The translations under genes were made by a program, and so were the position numbers. From contig NZ_KB849790.1 of NCBI RefSeq assembly GCF_000369045.1, forward strand, positions 627,422-691,421: 64,000 nt of DNA, given 5' to 3'. Source of the DNA: Acinetobacter pittii ATCC 19004 = CIP 70.29 (lineage in GTDB: Bacteria; Pseudomonadota; Gammaproteobacteria; Pseudomonadales; Moraxellaceae). Below, piece by piece: positions 43,264 to 51,808 of the stretch. The notes under the pieces are model-generated. The model was not told where the DNA came from. It saw only the letters and a list, made by a program, of their open reading frames with translations, and made no database searches. The first letter of the stretch is position 1. The number at the start of each line of letters is the position of its first letter.

Positions 43264-44529
43264 ATGTCTGAACCTCAGTTTTCCCTTAGTGAATATCTCG
43301 GCACAGTTCAGGAAGTCATACGTGTGGCTTTTGATGAGCCAGTTTGGGTAAAAGCAGAAATTCGAAATTTAAATATTAAGGGCGGCCATTACTATTTAGA
43401 GCTCGCAGAAAAAGATGCAGAGACTGATAAAGTCATTGCTAGCTGTAAAGCCACAATCTGGAAATTTTCTGCAAGTAAAATTGTTTTAAAGTTCGAACGT
43501 GAAACTGGGATTGAGATTTCAAGTGATTTAAATGTGCTCATCAAAATTAGAGCACGTTTTGATCCTCAATATGGCTTTTCGGTCAACATTGAAGAGATTG
43601 ACTCAAGCTTTACGTTGGGTGAAATTGCTAAACGTTATCAGCAAATTATTGAACGACTTACTCAAGAAGGTTTAATCCATAAAAATAAACTTCTTCCCAC
43701 TCCTTTTGATATTCAAAATGTTTTAGTCATTGCTCCTCAAAATGCTGCGGGCCTTGGTGACTTTAAAAAAGATGCAGATGCACTTGAGCGAAATGGAGTT
43801 TGCCATTTTGTGTATCACACCGCTACTTTTCAAGGAAACACGGCTGCAACTAGTTTGATTGAATCTTTAGGTTCAGGTTTAAGACAATGGGCCAGTACAT
43901 TTAACTTTCCACCTGATTTGATTGTGATTATTCGCGGTGGTGGATCGGTGAATGATTTAGCTTATTTAAATGATTATGAACTTGCCGCCCTACTTTGCAA
44001 ACGGAGTGTACCCATTTGGGTAGGCATCGGGCATGAAAAAGATCGTACAATTCTTGATGAAATTGCTCATCGCTCATTTGATACACCAAGTAAAGTGATT
44101 GCTGGCATCCGAAACCACATTGTTGAACGCGTCCAAGAAGCTGTAGATAGCCTACAAACGATTAAGCTACTTTCTCAGCATCAAATCACAACCTATCAAA
44201 GCAAAAATGATCAACTGCTTCATCACATTAAGTCATCCGCACAGAGTCAACTTAGCTCAGCACATCGTTTGCTTGATCAGATGAAAGAACGTATTCAATT
44301 TAGCTCACAGCAACAAGTTAAATTTTCATTAGCCCAAATCGAATCTTTGATGAAAGAAATCCTTTTGCAAAACCCAAAACAGGTTCAGGCCAAAGGCTAT
44401 GCAATTGTTAGATCAGAAGGAAAAGCGATTCGCTCTATACATCAAATTTCAAGCCCCGCCATTGCTATTGAGATGCAAGATGGTGTGCTTGAAGCCAACA
44501 TTACGCAGGTAATTCCAAATGAAGAATGA
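43264..44529 (+). CDS. xseA: Exodeoxyribonuclease VII large subunit
   Basis: The 421-residue protein has an N-terminal OB-fold tRNA_anti domain (about 1-100, FSLSEYLGTVQEVI and VWVKAEIRNLNIKGGHYYLE). An Exonuc_VII_L domain follows with the conserved GGGSVNDLAYLNDYELA near residues 226-242 and IGHEKDRTILDEIAHRSFDT near 257-276. With XseB it degrades single-stranded DNA from both ends. The gene overlaps xseB by 11 bases. The ATG at 43264 follows a weak ribosome site. The 250 bases upstream are AT-rich with the divergent tRNA. Confidence 0.96.
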   Translation: MSEPQFSLSEYLGTVQEVIRVAFDEPVWVKAEIRNLNIKGGHYYLELAEKDAETDKVIASCKATIWKFSASKIVLKFERETGIEISSDLNVLIKIRARFDPQYGFSVNIEEIDSSFTLGEIAKRYQQIIERLTQEGLIHKNKLLPTPFDIQNVLVIAPQNAAGLGDFKKDADALERNGVCHFVYHTATFQGNTAATSLIESLGSGLRQWASTFNFPPDLIVIIRGGGSVNDLAYLNDYELAALLCKRSVPIWVGIGHEKDRTILDEIAHRSFDTPSKVIAGIRNHIVERVQEAVDSLQTIKLLSQHQITTYQSKNDQLLHHIKSSAQSQLSSAHRLLDQMKERIQFSSQQQVKFSLAQIESLMKEILLQNPKQVQAKGYAIVRSEGKAIRSIHQISSPAIAIEMQDGVLEANITQVIPNEE

Positions 44530-44713
44530 AGAGTTAACGTTTAAAGATGGTCATGACATTTTGAAGAAAAATGCCGAATTACTTGAATCTCAAGAAAGCC
44601 CGGATATCGATAATTTAATGAAGATTGTTGAAGAATCTATTACGGCTTATAAAGCGTGTAAATCACGTATTGAAGCCGTTCAACAGGCTTTAGATGAGAC
44701 ATTTAAAGAATAA
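44519..44713 (+). CDS. xseB: Exodeoxyribonuclease VII small subunit
   Basis: The 64-residue protein is a single helical hairpin (LTFKDGHDILKKNAELLE, then IVEESITAYKACKSRIEAV) typical of XseB, which wraps the long helices of XseA. It overlaps xseA by 11 bases, so expression is coupled. The hairpin motif with DxG near the start is less strict than in E. coli XseB, but the position is decisive. Confidence 0.9.
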   Translation: MKNEELTFKDGHDILKKNAELLESQESPDIDNLMKIVEESITAYKACKSRIEAVQQALDETFKE

Positions 44714-44718
44714 AAAAA

Positions 44719-44750
44719 GCCCACTCCTACTTCTCATTGAAGGAATGGGC
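44719..44750. terminator. Terminator-like hairpin after xseB
   Basis: GCCCA and TGGGC with inner TCCT/AGGA pairing follow xseB by five bases. The T-run is on the minus strand (seven T), so it is at best bidirectional and may serve the leftward gene at 44946. Confidence 0.55.
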
Positions 44751-44945
44751 TTAGTGAAATCCACTTAATCCTGAAATGCAAAAATGTGGATTAGGTCACA
44801 TTTTTACACAGGCATAGTCCCATAACCATTTTAGATGTTCAATATTTTAATTGTGTCTATACGTTAGTTTGGCTTAATTTTCACCATCTAAGACTATACC
44901 AAACACAAACTCTGCTCATGGTTATTGTTAAATTTAATTTAAGAG

Positions 44946-45164
44946 TTATTCCTCACTGAATGGACCAATTAACTGATAAATTTTGCCATCTTTAGGGTTT
45001 TCATAGAGCAAATCCATATTGGGTAAAATAATATCATCATTAATTTCAATATGTTCAACGCTTTTATGAAGCTCAAGCGTATGGTCATTCATGGGTCTAA
45101 CTTTTGCCAAAGCAATTGATTCTTTATCAAACTGGTCCTTGATAATTACTTTTAATCTTGTCAT
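44946..45164 (-). CDS. Small protein of unknown function
   Basis: The 72-residue protein begins MTRLKVIIKDQFDKESIALA and is alternating beta-rich with acidic ends (HIEINDDIILPNMDLLYEN, then IGPFSEE). No family is recognised. The ATG at 45164 has a well-placed AGGAGAT ribosome site, so it is probably a real gene. It lies 48 bases from the same-strand LysE-type exporter and may be cotranscribed with it. Confidence 0.65.
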   Translation of the reverse strand: MTRLKVIIKDQFDKESIALAKVRPMNDHTLELHKSVEHIEINDDIILPNMDLLYENPKDGKIYQLIGPFSEE

Positions 45165-45212
45165 GAAAATCTCCTGAAAATTAAATTTTTTAATATAAAT
45201 AAAGGGTTAAGT

Positions 45213-45812
45213 TTAAAATGAGCTAATCGCAGAATAGCCGATTGGCATCGCAAAAAAAGTTAAAATAAATGCAGCCGTACGTTGTAAATTACGTTGGTTT
45301 AACCAAGTTACTTTGTTTGAAATTAATACGGTTCCAAAAGCAATCCATAAAAATGCAATGGGTGTAATTAATGATAAAAAAATAGCAATATGCACAAAAT
45401 AAACGTGAAGCACTTCCCATGCTGCATGTGGAAAAATAGCAGAAGCAAAGAGTAAAGCTTTAGGATTTAAAAGTGTTGCAACAAATAAAGCCTTAGGCGT
45501 AATCAGTGGGTTGTCTAATTTGATGTCGTTTGTTGATGTTATCCAAAGTTTAAATGCAAGGTAGAGAATAAAAGTTGCACTTATTAACTTTAATAAGGCA
45601 GGAAGCCAAGGGATAAAATGTGAAACTGACTCAAGCAAAACACCCCATGAAGTAATTGCAATGAGATAACCCATCACTTCAGCAGGAATAAGTTTAAGAG
45701 ACTGCTTCACCCCTGCTTGTATTCCAGCCGAGGCTAACAATGTATTTGTTGGGCCTGGAGTCAACAAAATGGTGACCACAAGTCCAATAAACATAAATGA
45801 CACCATAGGCAA
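45213..45812 (-). CDS. LysE/RhtB-family amino-acid exporter
   Basis: The 199-residue inner-membrane protein has the family opening LLTPGPTNTLLASAGIQAGVK near residues 16-36 and about six helices with LISATFILYLAFKLWI and ATLLNPKALLFASAIFPHAA. It should export an amino acid or related small molecule; the substrate is unknown. It is not closely similar to the LysE-type protein at 38883. It heads a short leftward unit with the 72-residue gene. Confidence 0.85.
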   Translation of the reverse strand: MPMVSFMFIGLVVTILLTPGPTNTLLASAGIQAGVKQSLKLIPAEVMGYLIAITSWGVLLESVSHFIPWLPALLKLISATFILYLAFKLWITSTNDIKLDNPLITPKALFVATLLNPKALLFASAIFPHAAWEVLHVYFVHIAIFLSLITPIAFLWIAFGTVLISNKVTWLNQRNLQRTAAFILTFFAMPIGYSAISSF

Positions 45813-46251
45813 CGAACTCTTTAGTTATGCTAGGCGAAATATGTCAAAAAGGAATATCTATTGTCGACATAATGGTTGTAACAAGAAATATTGAAGTTTA
45901 TTTTTTTAATTTTAAAACAAACAATTAACTCCATCTGACTACAAATTCACTTACTATTTCAATAATTTCAAATATGCAAAATCGATCACATAAACCTAGA
46001 ATAAGTGCTATTTTTTTGCTCGCCAAACAATTAAATCAAGCTTTTTTTTTCACAGAAAAATAAGCCGTTATTTTTAATATTTAACCCTTATTTAGCTTAT
46101 TTAATAAACGCTTTTTTCTGACTTGAAATTTGAAAATTGATCAATATATAAACAATTAGAAATCGTGATTTTACTGAATATGATGTCCCGTTCCCCATCA
46201 ATTCTTTGATTGTCGCTTTCATCAAATAAATCAGATGATGGAGGATGCATG
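45813..46251. other. AT-rich divergent spacer, no feature seen
   Basis: This 439-base gap lies between a leftward exporter gene and a rightward small gene, so promoters for both should lie in it. Homopolymeric A and T tracts are common. I find no palindrome, RNA or additional open frame with a good ribosome site. Confidence 0.5.
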
Positions 46252-46578
46252 ATGAATGCTTATGTTCGCCCTCATCCAGATGGTTTTAAATCTTATTTAG
46301 GTAAGAATCAGAAAACCGGACTCTACATTGTACGAGTTGGTTGGACGGTTTACGAAACGAATGGCAATGGCTCTGTGCTGTACATTGTTAAGAATGAAGA
46401 TACGATTCCGTTGGATGTAGAAAAGTTTAAAACTGATCGTCCCAAAATTTATGTTGCTCTTTTAAATGAAGTTCAGTTTCAACGCAAGAAACAACTCGCG
46501 ATTGATCTCCAGCAATCAAATATCCCTTCTTATGACCGTAAAGCCTACAAAAAACGGCGTGGCTTTATAGACTCTTAA
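46252..46578 (+). CDS. Small protein of unknown function
   Basis: The protein of 108 residues begins MNAYVRPHPDGFKSYLG, has a beta-rich middle (GLYIVRVGWTVYETNG, then VLYIVKNEDTIPLDV) and a basic C-terminal end (YDRKAYKKRRGF). No family is recognised. I choose the ATG at 46252 because GGAGG is seven bases upstream; the ATG at 46249 and upstream frame are less suited. A strong terminator follows, and a tiny leftward gene shares it. Confidence 0.6.
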   Translation: MNAYVRPHPDGFKSYLGKNQKTGLYIVRVGWTVYETNGNGSVLYIVKNEDTIPLDVEKFKTDRPKIYVALLNEVQFQRKKQLAIDLQQSNIPSYDRKAYKKRRGFIDS

Positions 46579-46607
46579 GTGAAGGTATTTACTTTAAACT
46601 CATATAG

Positions 46608-46631
46608 AAAAAGCACCCTTAGGTGCTTTTT
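46608..46631. terminator. Shared terminator of two convergent small genes
   Basis: AAAAAGCACC and GGTGCTTTTT are perfect arms with a four-base loop. It lies 30 bases after the rightward gene and three bases after the leftward 38-residue gene at 46635. Confidence 0.85.
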
Positions 46632-46634
46632 CTT

Positions 46635-46751
46635 TTAACGACCAGTTGTAATTAATACGAGCATACTCAGTATTAAAGTGCTTAATGATCGTTTGCAATG
46701 TATGTGGACTTCATGCTCAGCTCCGTGAGCAAATTGATTAACGTTTTCCAT
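46635..46751 (-). CDS. 38-residue protein with hydrophobic C-terminus
   Basis: A short leftward frame from ATG 46751 to TAA 46635 encodes MENVNQFAHGAEHEVHIHCK followed by a hydrophobic end (STLILSMLVLITTG). The His-rich N-terminus and tail-anchor-like C-terminus are unusual for a random frame. An AAGGGC sequence about ten bases upstream is a weak ribosome site, and the stop lies immediately before a strong terminator. I do not recognise a family. Confidence 0.5.
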   Translation of the reverse strand: MENVNQFAHGAEHEVHIHCKRSLSTLILSMLVLITTGR

Positions 46752-47037
46752 TTCGTGTGCCCTTAAAGTTCACACTGATAATTTGCACAATTTTCACACA
46801 ATAAGAAATTAGCCAAAAGTATTATATCGAATCAAATTTTAAATCTAATGCTGGGCAAGTAGTTTTGAAATTTATAACTGAATTAACTAGATGTAACATT
46901 CTTATACGAGGTTAAACCTTATTGAGCGTTTGTAGACCTTTCATTTCAAACTCACCTAGCAAACAAATGATTTTATAAAATGAAAAGAGATAACAATATT
47001 CTGTTTTTTAATAATAGTCTTCGACAGGAGAACTTTT

Positions 47038-47394
47038 ATGGAAACTCAACAAGAAACCAACTCTTCTTTATTTTGTAATGCCTCTACCTCAATTCAAGCA
47101 TGTATTGAATGTATGATTGCCTGCAAAACATGTGCAGCTGCATGTTTGCAAGAAGAACATGTGCACATGATGCGTGAATGTATTAAGCATTGCATGACAT
47201 GTGTAGAAACCTGCCAACTTTGTACGTCTTTAGAACTTAGAAACTCTGAACTAGCAGAATCAGCCATGCAACTTTGTGCGAACGCTTGTCAACTTTGTGC
47301 AGCAGAATGCAGTAAACATGACCACGAACACTGCCAAATTTGTGCTAAAGCATGTCTTGCTTGCGCACAAGCTTGTCTGGCATATCGCTCCTAA
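47038..47394 (+). CDS. Cys-rich four-helix copper-storage-like protein (DUF326)
   Basis: The 118-residue protein has 20 Cys residues, mostly in CxxxC and CxxC spacings along predicted helices (ACIECMIACKTCAAAC, then CANACQLCAAECS). This is the pattern of the DUF326/Csp family, whose members store many Cu(I) ions inside a four-helix bundle. There is no signal peptide, so it would be a cytosolic (Csp3-like) store. It has a GGAGAA ribosome site and lies about 1 kb from the copper-efflux genes copA-cueR, but no CueR-type promoter is seen before it. Confidence 0.88.
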   Translation: METQQETNSSLFCNASTSIQACIECMIACKTCAAACLQEEHVHMMRECIKHCMTCVETCQLCTSLELRNSELAESAMQLCANACQLCAAECSKHDHEHCQICAKACLACAQACLAYRS

Positions 47395-47413
47395 GTGGTA
47401 TTCACAACTTTAA

Positions 47414-47439
47414 GCCTACGCAATCTTTAGATCGTAGGC
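47414..47439 (+). terminator. Terminator-like hairpin after the Cys-rich gene
   Basis: GCCTACG and CGTAGGC are perfect arms with a 12-base loop 19 bases after the stop; the T-run is weak. Confidence 0.5.
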
Positions 47440-47516
47440 TCATTAAAATTTTTAAATAACTATAGATTAGGTATTTTTTATTTAAGCTGATTACAATTTT
47501 TACTTTTTTATAGGCA

Positions 47517-47549
47517 TAAAAAAAACCCGCATCTTGGGGAAAATGCAGG
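47517..47549 (-). terminator. Leftward terminator in gene-free region
   Basis: Read on the minus strand, CCTGCAT and ATGCGGG pair (one mismatch) and are followed by eight T. No annotated gene ends here, so it may end a small leftward transcript in about 47550-47620 or read-through from the right. Confidence 0.5.
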
Positions 47550-47713
47550 CTCTTAGATCTCCCACAACGACCATGAGTTCATTATTAAACTTGAACTTTA
47601 AACCGTTAACCAAATGTACCCTTAATAAAAACAAATTGCAATACAGAAAAGTCTGTATATTTGAAATATTTTATTATTTTTACATTACTTTTTCATAAAT
47701 AGTTTAAAAGTAT

Positions 47714-47745
47714 AAGATATTTCCAAATAAGAAATATCTTTTTTA
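47714..47745 (+). terminator. AT-rich hairpin with T-run
   Basis: AAGATATTTC and GAAATATCTT are perfect ten-base arms followed by T on the plus strand, just left of the end of the putative small RNA at 47753-47915. Confidence 0.5.
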
Positions 47746-47752
47746 CAGGCAT

Positions 47753-47915
47753 TAAAAAAGCCCGTTTCACGGGCTTTTCTGCAACGGTGAGCAATGTAAG
47801 CGTTGTGTCTATCCAACTCTTGTTTGCTCTTTGCTAGCTATATGTAAGGTCTTATCGTATCTTTTGCCCTGTCCCAAGTTTCCCTGTGGAGCGAGGAGAT
47901 ATTACGATTACCTTA
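47753..47915 (-). ncRNA. Putative small regulatory RNA with its own terminator
   Basis: Reading left there is an extended -10 promoter (TGC then TATAAC, 47922-47927), then about 160 bases ending in a strong terminator (GCCCGT and ACGGGC with a six-base T-run). The 5' half can fold into a long-range stem: TAAGGT pairs with ACCTTA and ATCGT with ACGAT (plus-strand 47904-47915 with 47845-47858). No open frame with a ribosome site is present. No known family is recognised; the call is inference from promoter, structure and terminator together. Confidence 0.55.
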
Positions 47916-48001
47916 GGTACAGTTATAGCACATTATTTATTCATGACTAGTCTTGTTCACGTTTTTTTACAAATGAAGAAAATACGATCTAACCTTAATA
48001 T

Positions 48002-48409
48002 TTAAGGGTTTTCTACCCCATTTGGATATTGGCGAGCGTCATCACAAATTGGATACCACTTCACTTGTGAATTGACAAAAGCATGAGAGATGACTGGCGT
48101 CGATATTTCTTCATTAATAAGTCCGACCCTCAGGCGTACCACTTCTGGCTTATCTAGACGTTCACTCCAGATCGGTGAACCGCAAGTTTTACAGAACACT
48201 CTCTTTTTGTTTGGAGAAGCAAAATACGCTTGCAAAAGATTTTCACCCTGTACAATCTCTAAATCGCTTTTTTGTACTTGAGTGATGGCAGCAAAAGCAG
48301 CCCCTTGTGCTTTTTGGCATTGCTTACAATGACAAACCATAATGGGATTTAATTCAGCATTAATGCTGAGTTGAACACCATTACAAAGACAAGAAGCTGT
48401 ATAAATCAT
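48002..48409 (-). CDS. GFA-family (Mss4-like) zinc protein
   Basis: The 135-residue protein has the GFA/glutathione-dependent formaldehyde-activating fold with paired Cys motifs: SCLCNGVQL at residues 6-14, MVCHCKQCQKAQGAAFAA near 24-41, and FCKTCGSPIWSERL near 72-85. These bind structural zinc. The family is often misnamed; real formaldehyde activity is shown for few members. It lies directly downstream of cueR on the same strand, so it may be part of the copA-cueR transcript, but a metal role is not shown. Confidence 0.85.
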   Translation of the reverse strand: MIYTASCLCNGVQLSINAELNPIMVCHCKQCQKAQGAAFAAITQVQKSDLEIVQGENLLQAYFASPNKKRVFCKTCGSPIWSERLDKPEVVRLRVGLINEEISTPVISHAFVNSQVKWYPICDDARQYPNGVENP

Positions 48410-48436
48410 GATTTTACCTTTTTATTTTTATGGGAT

Positions 48437-48838
48437 TTAGCTTACACCCACCCCTTTTTCAATATGATCTAAAATGGCACAAGAAGCCTGTTGGTCACCA
48501 CAGCAATCATCGGCAGAAGCCTGCAAAATATTAACCATTTCTTGTAGGTGGGCAATTTTTTGCTTTAATTCGGCAATGTGTTTGACGGTTAAAGCTTTCA
48601 CCTCTGCACTATGCCGATCGGTATTTTTCCAAAGTGAAATAAGCTCTTTCATCTGTTCAGATGAAAAACCTAACTCTCGAGCATGCTTTAAAAAGTTTAA
48701 AGTTTTAAGGTCTGTTTCTGAATAGATGCGATAGCCAGAAGCAGAACGCTGAGCTGCTTCAAGTAAACCGATTTCTTCATAGTAGCGAATCATTTTCGCC
48801 GAAATGCCCGAATGTTTGGATGCCTGACCGATATTCAT
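48437..48838 (-). CDS. cueR: CueR-type MerR copper-responsive regulator
   Basis: The protein of about 133 residues has a MerR helix-turn-helix (MNIGQASKHSGISAKMIRYY, residues 1-20), a long dimerisation helix and the metal-loop region with a Cys pair (near DDCCGDQQASCAIL at 110-123). Cu(I)-sensing members have two Cys in the C-terminal loop; four are seen here. I choose the ATG at 48838. It is downstream of copA on the same strand; both flanking promoters have the CueR-type 19-base spacer. Confidence 0.9.
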   Translation of the reverse strand: MNIGQASKHSGISAKMIRYYEEIGLLEAAQRSASGYRIYSETDLKTLNFLKHARELGFSSEQMKELISLWKNTDRHSAEVKALTVKHIAELKQKIAHLQEMVNILQASADDCCGDQQASCAILDHIEKGVGVS

Positions 48839-48913
48839 CTCACACCTCAAATATTAAATTTGGTTTAAGACCTGCTGTCATGATCTTAAACCAAAAGTTG
48901 ATTTTCAGCACGC

Positions 48914-51385
48914 TTACTCTACTGGCGCATGAAAGCGTTTTAAGCGTAATGCATTGCCTAAAACAAAGACCGAAGAAAGTGCCATCGCGCCTGCTGCAAA
49001 CATCGGTGAAAGTAACACACCAAATGCTGGATATAATGCCCCTGCTGCAATTGGAATTAGGGCTACGTTATATACAAATGCCCAGAACAGGTTTTGACGT
49101 ATGTTTCGCATGGTGGCTTTACTTAATGCAATTGCATTCGGTACGCCTTTTAAACTACCTGACATGAGCACAACATCAGCTGCTTCGATGGCAACATCTG
49201 TTCCTGTACCAATAGCTAAACCGACATCTGCTTGCGCCAAGGCTGGTGCATCGTTAATACCATCACCAACAAAAGCTAAGCGCCCATACTGTTTTTGCAG
49301 TTGGCGGACTGTATCCACTTTGCCCTCGGGTAAAACCTCTGCCACAACTTCGTCAATGTTCAGCTTTTTGGCAATTGCTTGCGCCGTATGACGGTTGTCT
49401 CCTGTAATCATGGCAACCTTGAGGCCTAATTGATGCAAGGTCTCAATCGCAGCATAGGTTGTTTCTTTAATTGGATCTGCCACGGCAATAATTGCTGCAA
49501 GTTTCTGATCGATAGCAACATAAAGCGGTGTTTTACCTTCTTCACCTAACTGAGCAGCAATCGCTTGGAATGAGCTGGTATCTAAATCAAGTTGGTGCAT
49601 ATAACGATCTGCACCAATTTGTACTTTTTGGCCTGAAACTTCCGCTTCAATACCTGAACCTGTAATCGAGTTAAATGCTGTTACTGGTAATAGGTTTAGG
49701 CCTTCATTTTCTGCTGCTTGAACAATCGCGAGAGCAATCGGGTGTTCAGACTTAGCTTCGACCGAAGCCACTAAAGTCAGCACTTGTTTACGTTCAAAGC
49801 CAGATTGCACATTAAAGTCAGTCAGTGTCGGTTTGCCTTCGGTGAGTGTGCCCGTTTTATCAACTGCAACTACTTGCGCTTCTTGTAAAAGCTGCAAAGC
49901 TTCACCTTTACGGAACAAGACACCTAACTCGGCACCACGTCCAGTACCAACCATAATAGAAGTTGGTGTTGCAAGTCCCATCGCACAAGGACATGCAATA
50001 ATCAGTACTGCAACGGCATTCACCAATCCAAAAGTGAGCGCAGGTTCTGGCCCCCAAATAAACCAAACCAAGAAAGTAATTGCAGCAATTAACATCACTA
50101 CAGGTACAAACCACATGGTGACTTTATCGACTAAGCCCTGAATCGGAAGTTTAGAACCTTGGGCTTGTTCAACCATACGAATAATTTGTGAAAGTACAGA
50201 TGAGCTACCCACTGCGGTTGCCCGAATGTTCAGTGTTCCGTTTTGATTGACCGTACCACCGACCACCTGTTGTCCCACTACTTTTTCGACTGGGACAGGT
50301 TCACCCGTAATCATAGATTCATCAATGTAGCTGTGCCCTTCAACCACTTCACCATCGACTGGCACACGTTCACCCGGACGAATTTCTACGATAGTTCCAC
50401 TGACCACTTCAGCAACAGCAACTTCAACCACTTGACCGTCACGTTGAATACGGGCTGTTTTAGGCTGCATTCCTACCAAATGTTGAATCGCTTGCGAAGT
50501 ACGTCCTTTAGCTTTGGCTTCAAAATAACGTCCGAGTAAAATTAAACTGACAATAACGGCAGCCGCTTCAAAGTAAACATTGACCGTGCCTTGTGGTAAC
50601 ACATGCGGCATAAAGGTTGCTACGACCGAGAAACTGTAGGCAGCCAAGGTTCCAACTGCCACTAGCGAGTTCATATCTGGTGCCAAACGCCACAGGGCTG
50701 GAATCCCTTTTTGATAAAAACGGCGACCTGGAAAAACGAGCACTAATGTAGTCAAAGCAAACTGTAAAAGCCAGCTGTTGTATTGACCAATCGTGTCCAT
50801 GATCCACATGTGAAAAGCTGGAATGAGATGTGAACCCATTTCCAAAATAAACACAGGTAAGGCCAACACAATCGAAATGATCAAATCTTTTTTTAGCTGA
50901 TCTAACTCTGACGCTTTTTTATCGAGTTGCTCATCTTGATTTTTTTCAGATGCTTTAGCGTCGTAACCTGCTTTTTTAACAGCGCGAATTAAGTCTTCAA
51001 CATTAACTGATGCATCTGCTTGTACCCAAGCCTGCTCTGTTGCTAAGTTGACCGTAGCTTGTTGAACACCATCTACTTTTTTAAGGGCTTTTTCTACACG
51101 TGCAACACAAGATGCACAGGTCATACCCTCAATAGACAACTCTACTGGTGCAGCTTTTGGTACATCATAACCTGCTCGTTCAACTGCTTTAACCAGTGCT
51201 TCACGCTTAATCGGTTGATTTGAATAAACAACCGCTTTTTCTGTTGCCAAATTAACGTTGGCAATCTCTACATTTTCAACTTTCTTAAGTGCTTTTTCGA
51301 CACGACCTACACACGAGGCACAGGTCATGCCTTCGATTGGAAGTGTTTCACTATATGCTGGCAATTTTGTGGTTTTTGACTCCAT
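48914..51385 (-). CDS. copA: Cu(I)-exporting P1B-type ATPase CopA
   Basis: The 823-residue inner-membrane ATPase has two N-terminal HMA domains (GMTCASC at about 19 and 89), eight transmembrane helices, the CPC metal motif in IIACPCAMG near 477, the phosphorylated Asp in [10 protein letters not shown] near 519 and [10 protein letters not shown] near 720. It exports Cu(I) to the periplasm. I choose the ATG at 51385, preceded by GAGGTG. Its promoter faces the copZ-like gene and has the CueR-type elongated spacer. Confidence 0.96.
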   Translation of the reverse strand: MESKTTKLPAYSETLPIEGMTCASCVGRVEKALKKVENVEIANVNLATEKAVVYSNQPIKREALVKAVERAGYDVPKAAPVELSIEGMTCASCVARVEKALKKVDGVQQATVNLATEQAWVQADASVNVEDLIRAVKKAGYDAKASEKNQDEQLDKKASELDQLKKDLIISIVLALPVFILEMGSHLIPAFHMWIMDTIGQYNSWLLQFALTTLVLVFPGRRFYQKGIPALWRLAPDMNSLVAVGTLAAYSFSVVATFMPHVLPQGTVNVYFEAAAVIVSLILLGRYFEAKAKGRTSQAIQHLVGMQPKTARIQRDGQVVEVAVAEVVSGTIVEIRPGERVPVDGEVVEGHSYIDESMITGEPVPVEKVVGQQVVGGTVNQNGTLNIRATAVGSSSVLSQIIRMVEQAQGSKLPIQGLVDKVTMWFVPVVMLIAAITFLVWFIWGPEPALTFGLVNAVAVLIIACPCAMGLATPTSIMVGTGRGAELGVLFRKGEALQLLQEAQVVAVDKTGTLTEGKPTLTDFNVQSGFERKQVLTLVASVEAKSEHPIALAIVQAAENEGLNLLPVTAFNSITGSGIEAEVSGQKVQIGADRYMHQLDLDTSSFQAIAAQLGEEGKTPLYVAIDQKLAAIIAVADPIKETTYAAIETLHQLGLKVAMITGDNRHTAQAIAKKLNIDEVVAEVLPEGKVDTVRQLQKQYGRLAFVGDGINDAPALAQADVGLAIGTGTDVAIEAADVVLMSGSLKGVPNAIALSKATMRNIRQNLFWAFVYNVALIPIAAGALYPAFGVLLSPMFAAGAMALSSVFVLGNALRLKRFHAPVE

Positions 51386-51427
51386 CAAACACCTCTGCAA
51401 ATCTGCAAAATTTAATATTCTGTATTG

Positions 51428-51458
51428 AGCATACAGATTCCCATCATGGGAAGGTCAA
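51428..51458 (-). promoter_or_regulatory. CueR-type promoter of copA
   Basis: Read on the minus strand, TTGACC (51453-51458) and TATGCT (51428-51433) are separated by 19 bases, with a TTCCCATGATGGGAA palindrome in the spacer. The elongated spacer with an inner palindrome is the hallmark of MerR/CueR-activated promoters. Confidence 0.8.
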
Positions 51459-51482
51459 GCATATTTTTTTAAAAATTTAGTC

Positions 51483-51513
51483 TTGACCTTACAATCATGA
51501 CAAGGTTTAGACT
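51483..51513 (+). promoter_or_regulatory. CueR-type promoter of the copZ-like gene
   Basis: TTGACC (51483-51488) and TAGACT (51508-51513) are separated by 19 bases. The arms ACCTT and AAGGT in the spacer are the CueR-box ends. It faces the copA promoter, so both genes are likely induced by copper through CueR. Confidence 0.82.
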
Positions 51514-51557
51514 CAGTGTTATCCAAACAAACATCTCATTCTTGATGGAGTATGAAC

Positions 51558-51752
51558 ATGAAACTACTTATTGAAAATATGACTTGTGGTGGCTGCGCTC
51601 GTGGAGTGACTGCGACGATTCAAGATGTCGATCCAAATGCAAAAGTAGATGTAGATTTAGCGACCAAAATCGTGACTGTTGAAAGCAGTGAAAGCGTCGA
51701 TAAAATTACCGAAGCACTTGAAGAAGATGGTTTCCCAGCGAAAGTGCAATAA
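51558..51752 (+). CDS. CopZ-like HMA copper chaperone
   Basis: The 64-residue protein is one heavy-metal-associated domain with the metal-binding motif MTCGGC near residues 8-13 in a ferredoxin-like fold (ATIQDVDPNAKVDVDLATKI, ending GFPAKVQ). It likely delivers Cu(I) to CopA. I choose the ATG at 51558, seven bases after GGAG; the ATG at 51552 is too close. It is divergent from copA under a CueR-type promoter and ends at a strong terminator. Confidence 0.9.
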   Translation: MKLLIENMTCGGCARGVTATIQDVDPNAKVDVDLATKIVTVESSESVDKITEALEEDGFPAKVQ

Positions 51753-51757
51753 TCAAT

Positions 51758-51788
51758 AAGGCCTAACGTTTAAAGTTAGGCCTTTATT
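51758..51788. terminator. Terminator between copZ-like gene and mopR
   Basis: AAGGCCTAAC and GTTAGGCCTT are perfect ten-base arms with a seven-base loop and a T-rich tail, between convergent genes. Confidence 0.85.
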
Positions 51789-51808
51789 TTGTGTTTGTTG
51801 ATATTGAC

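Noticed and set aside
47550..47640. A second small RNA ending at the leftward terminator near 47520
   Set aside because: Only a terminator and weak promoter-like hexamers are present, and the length would be about 80 bases without clear structure. Listed as a terminator only.
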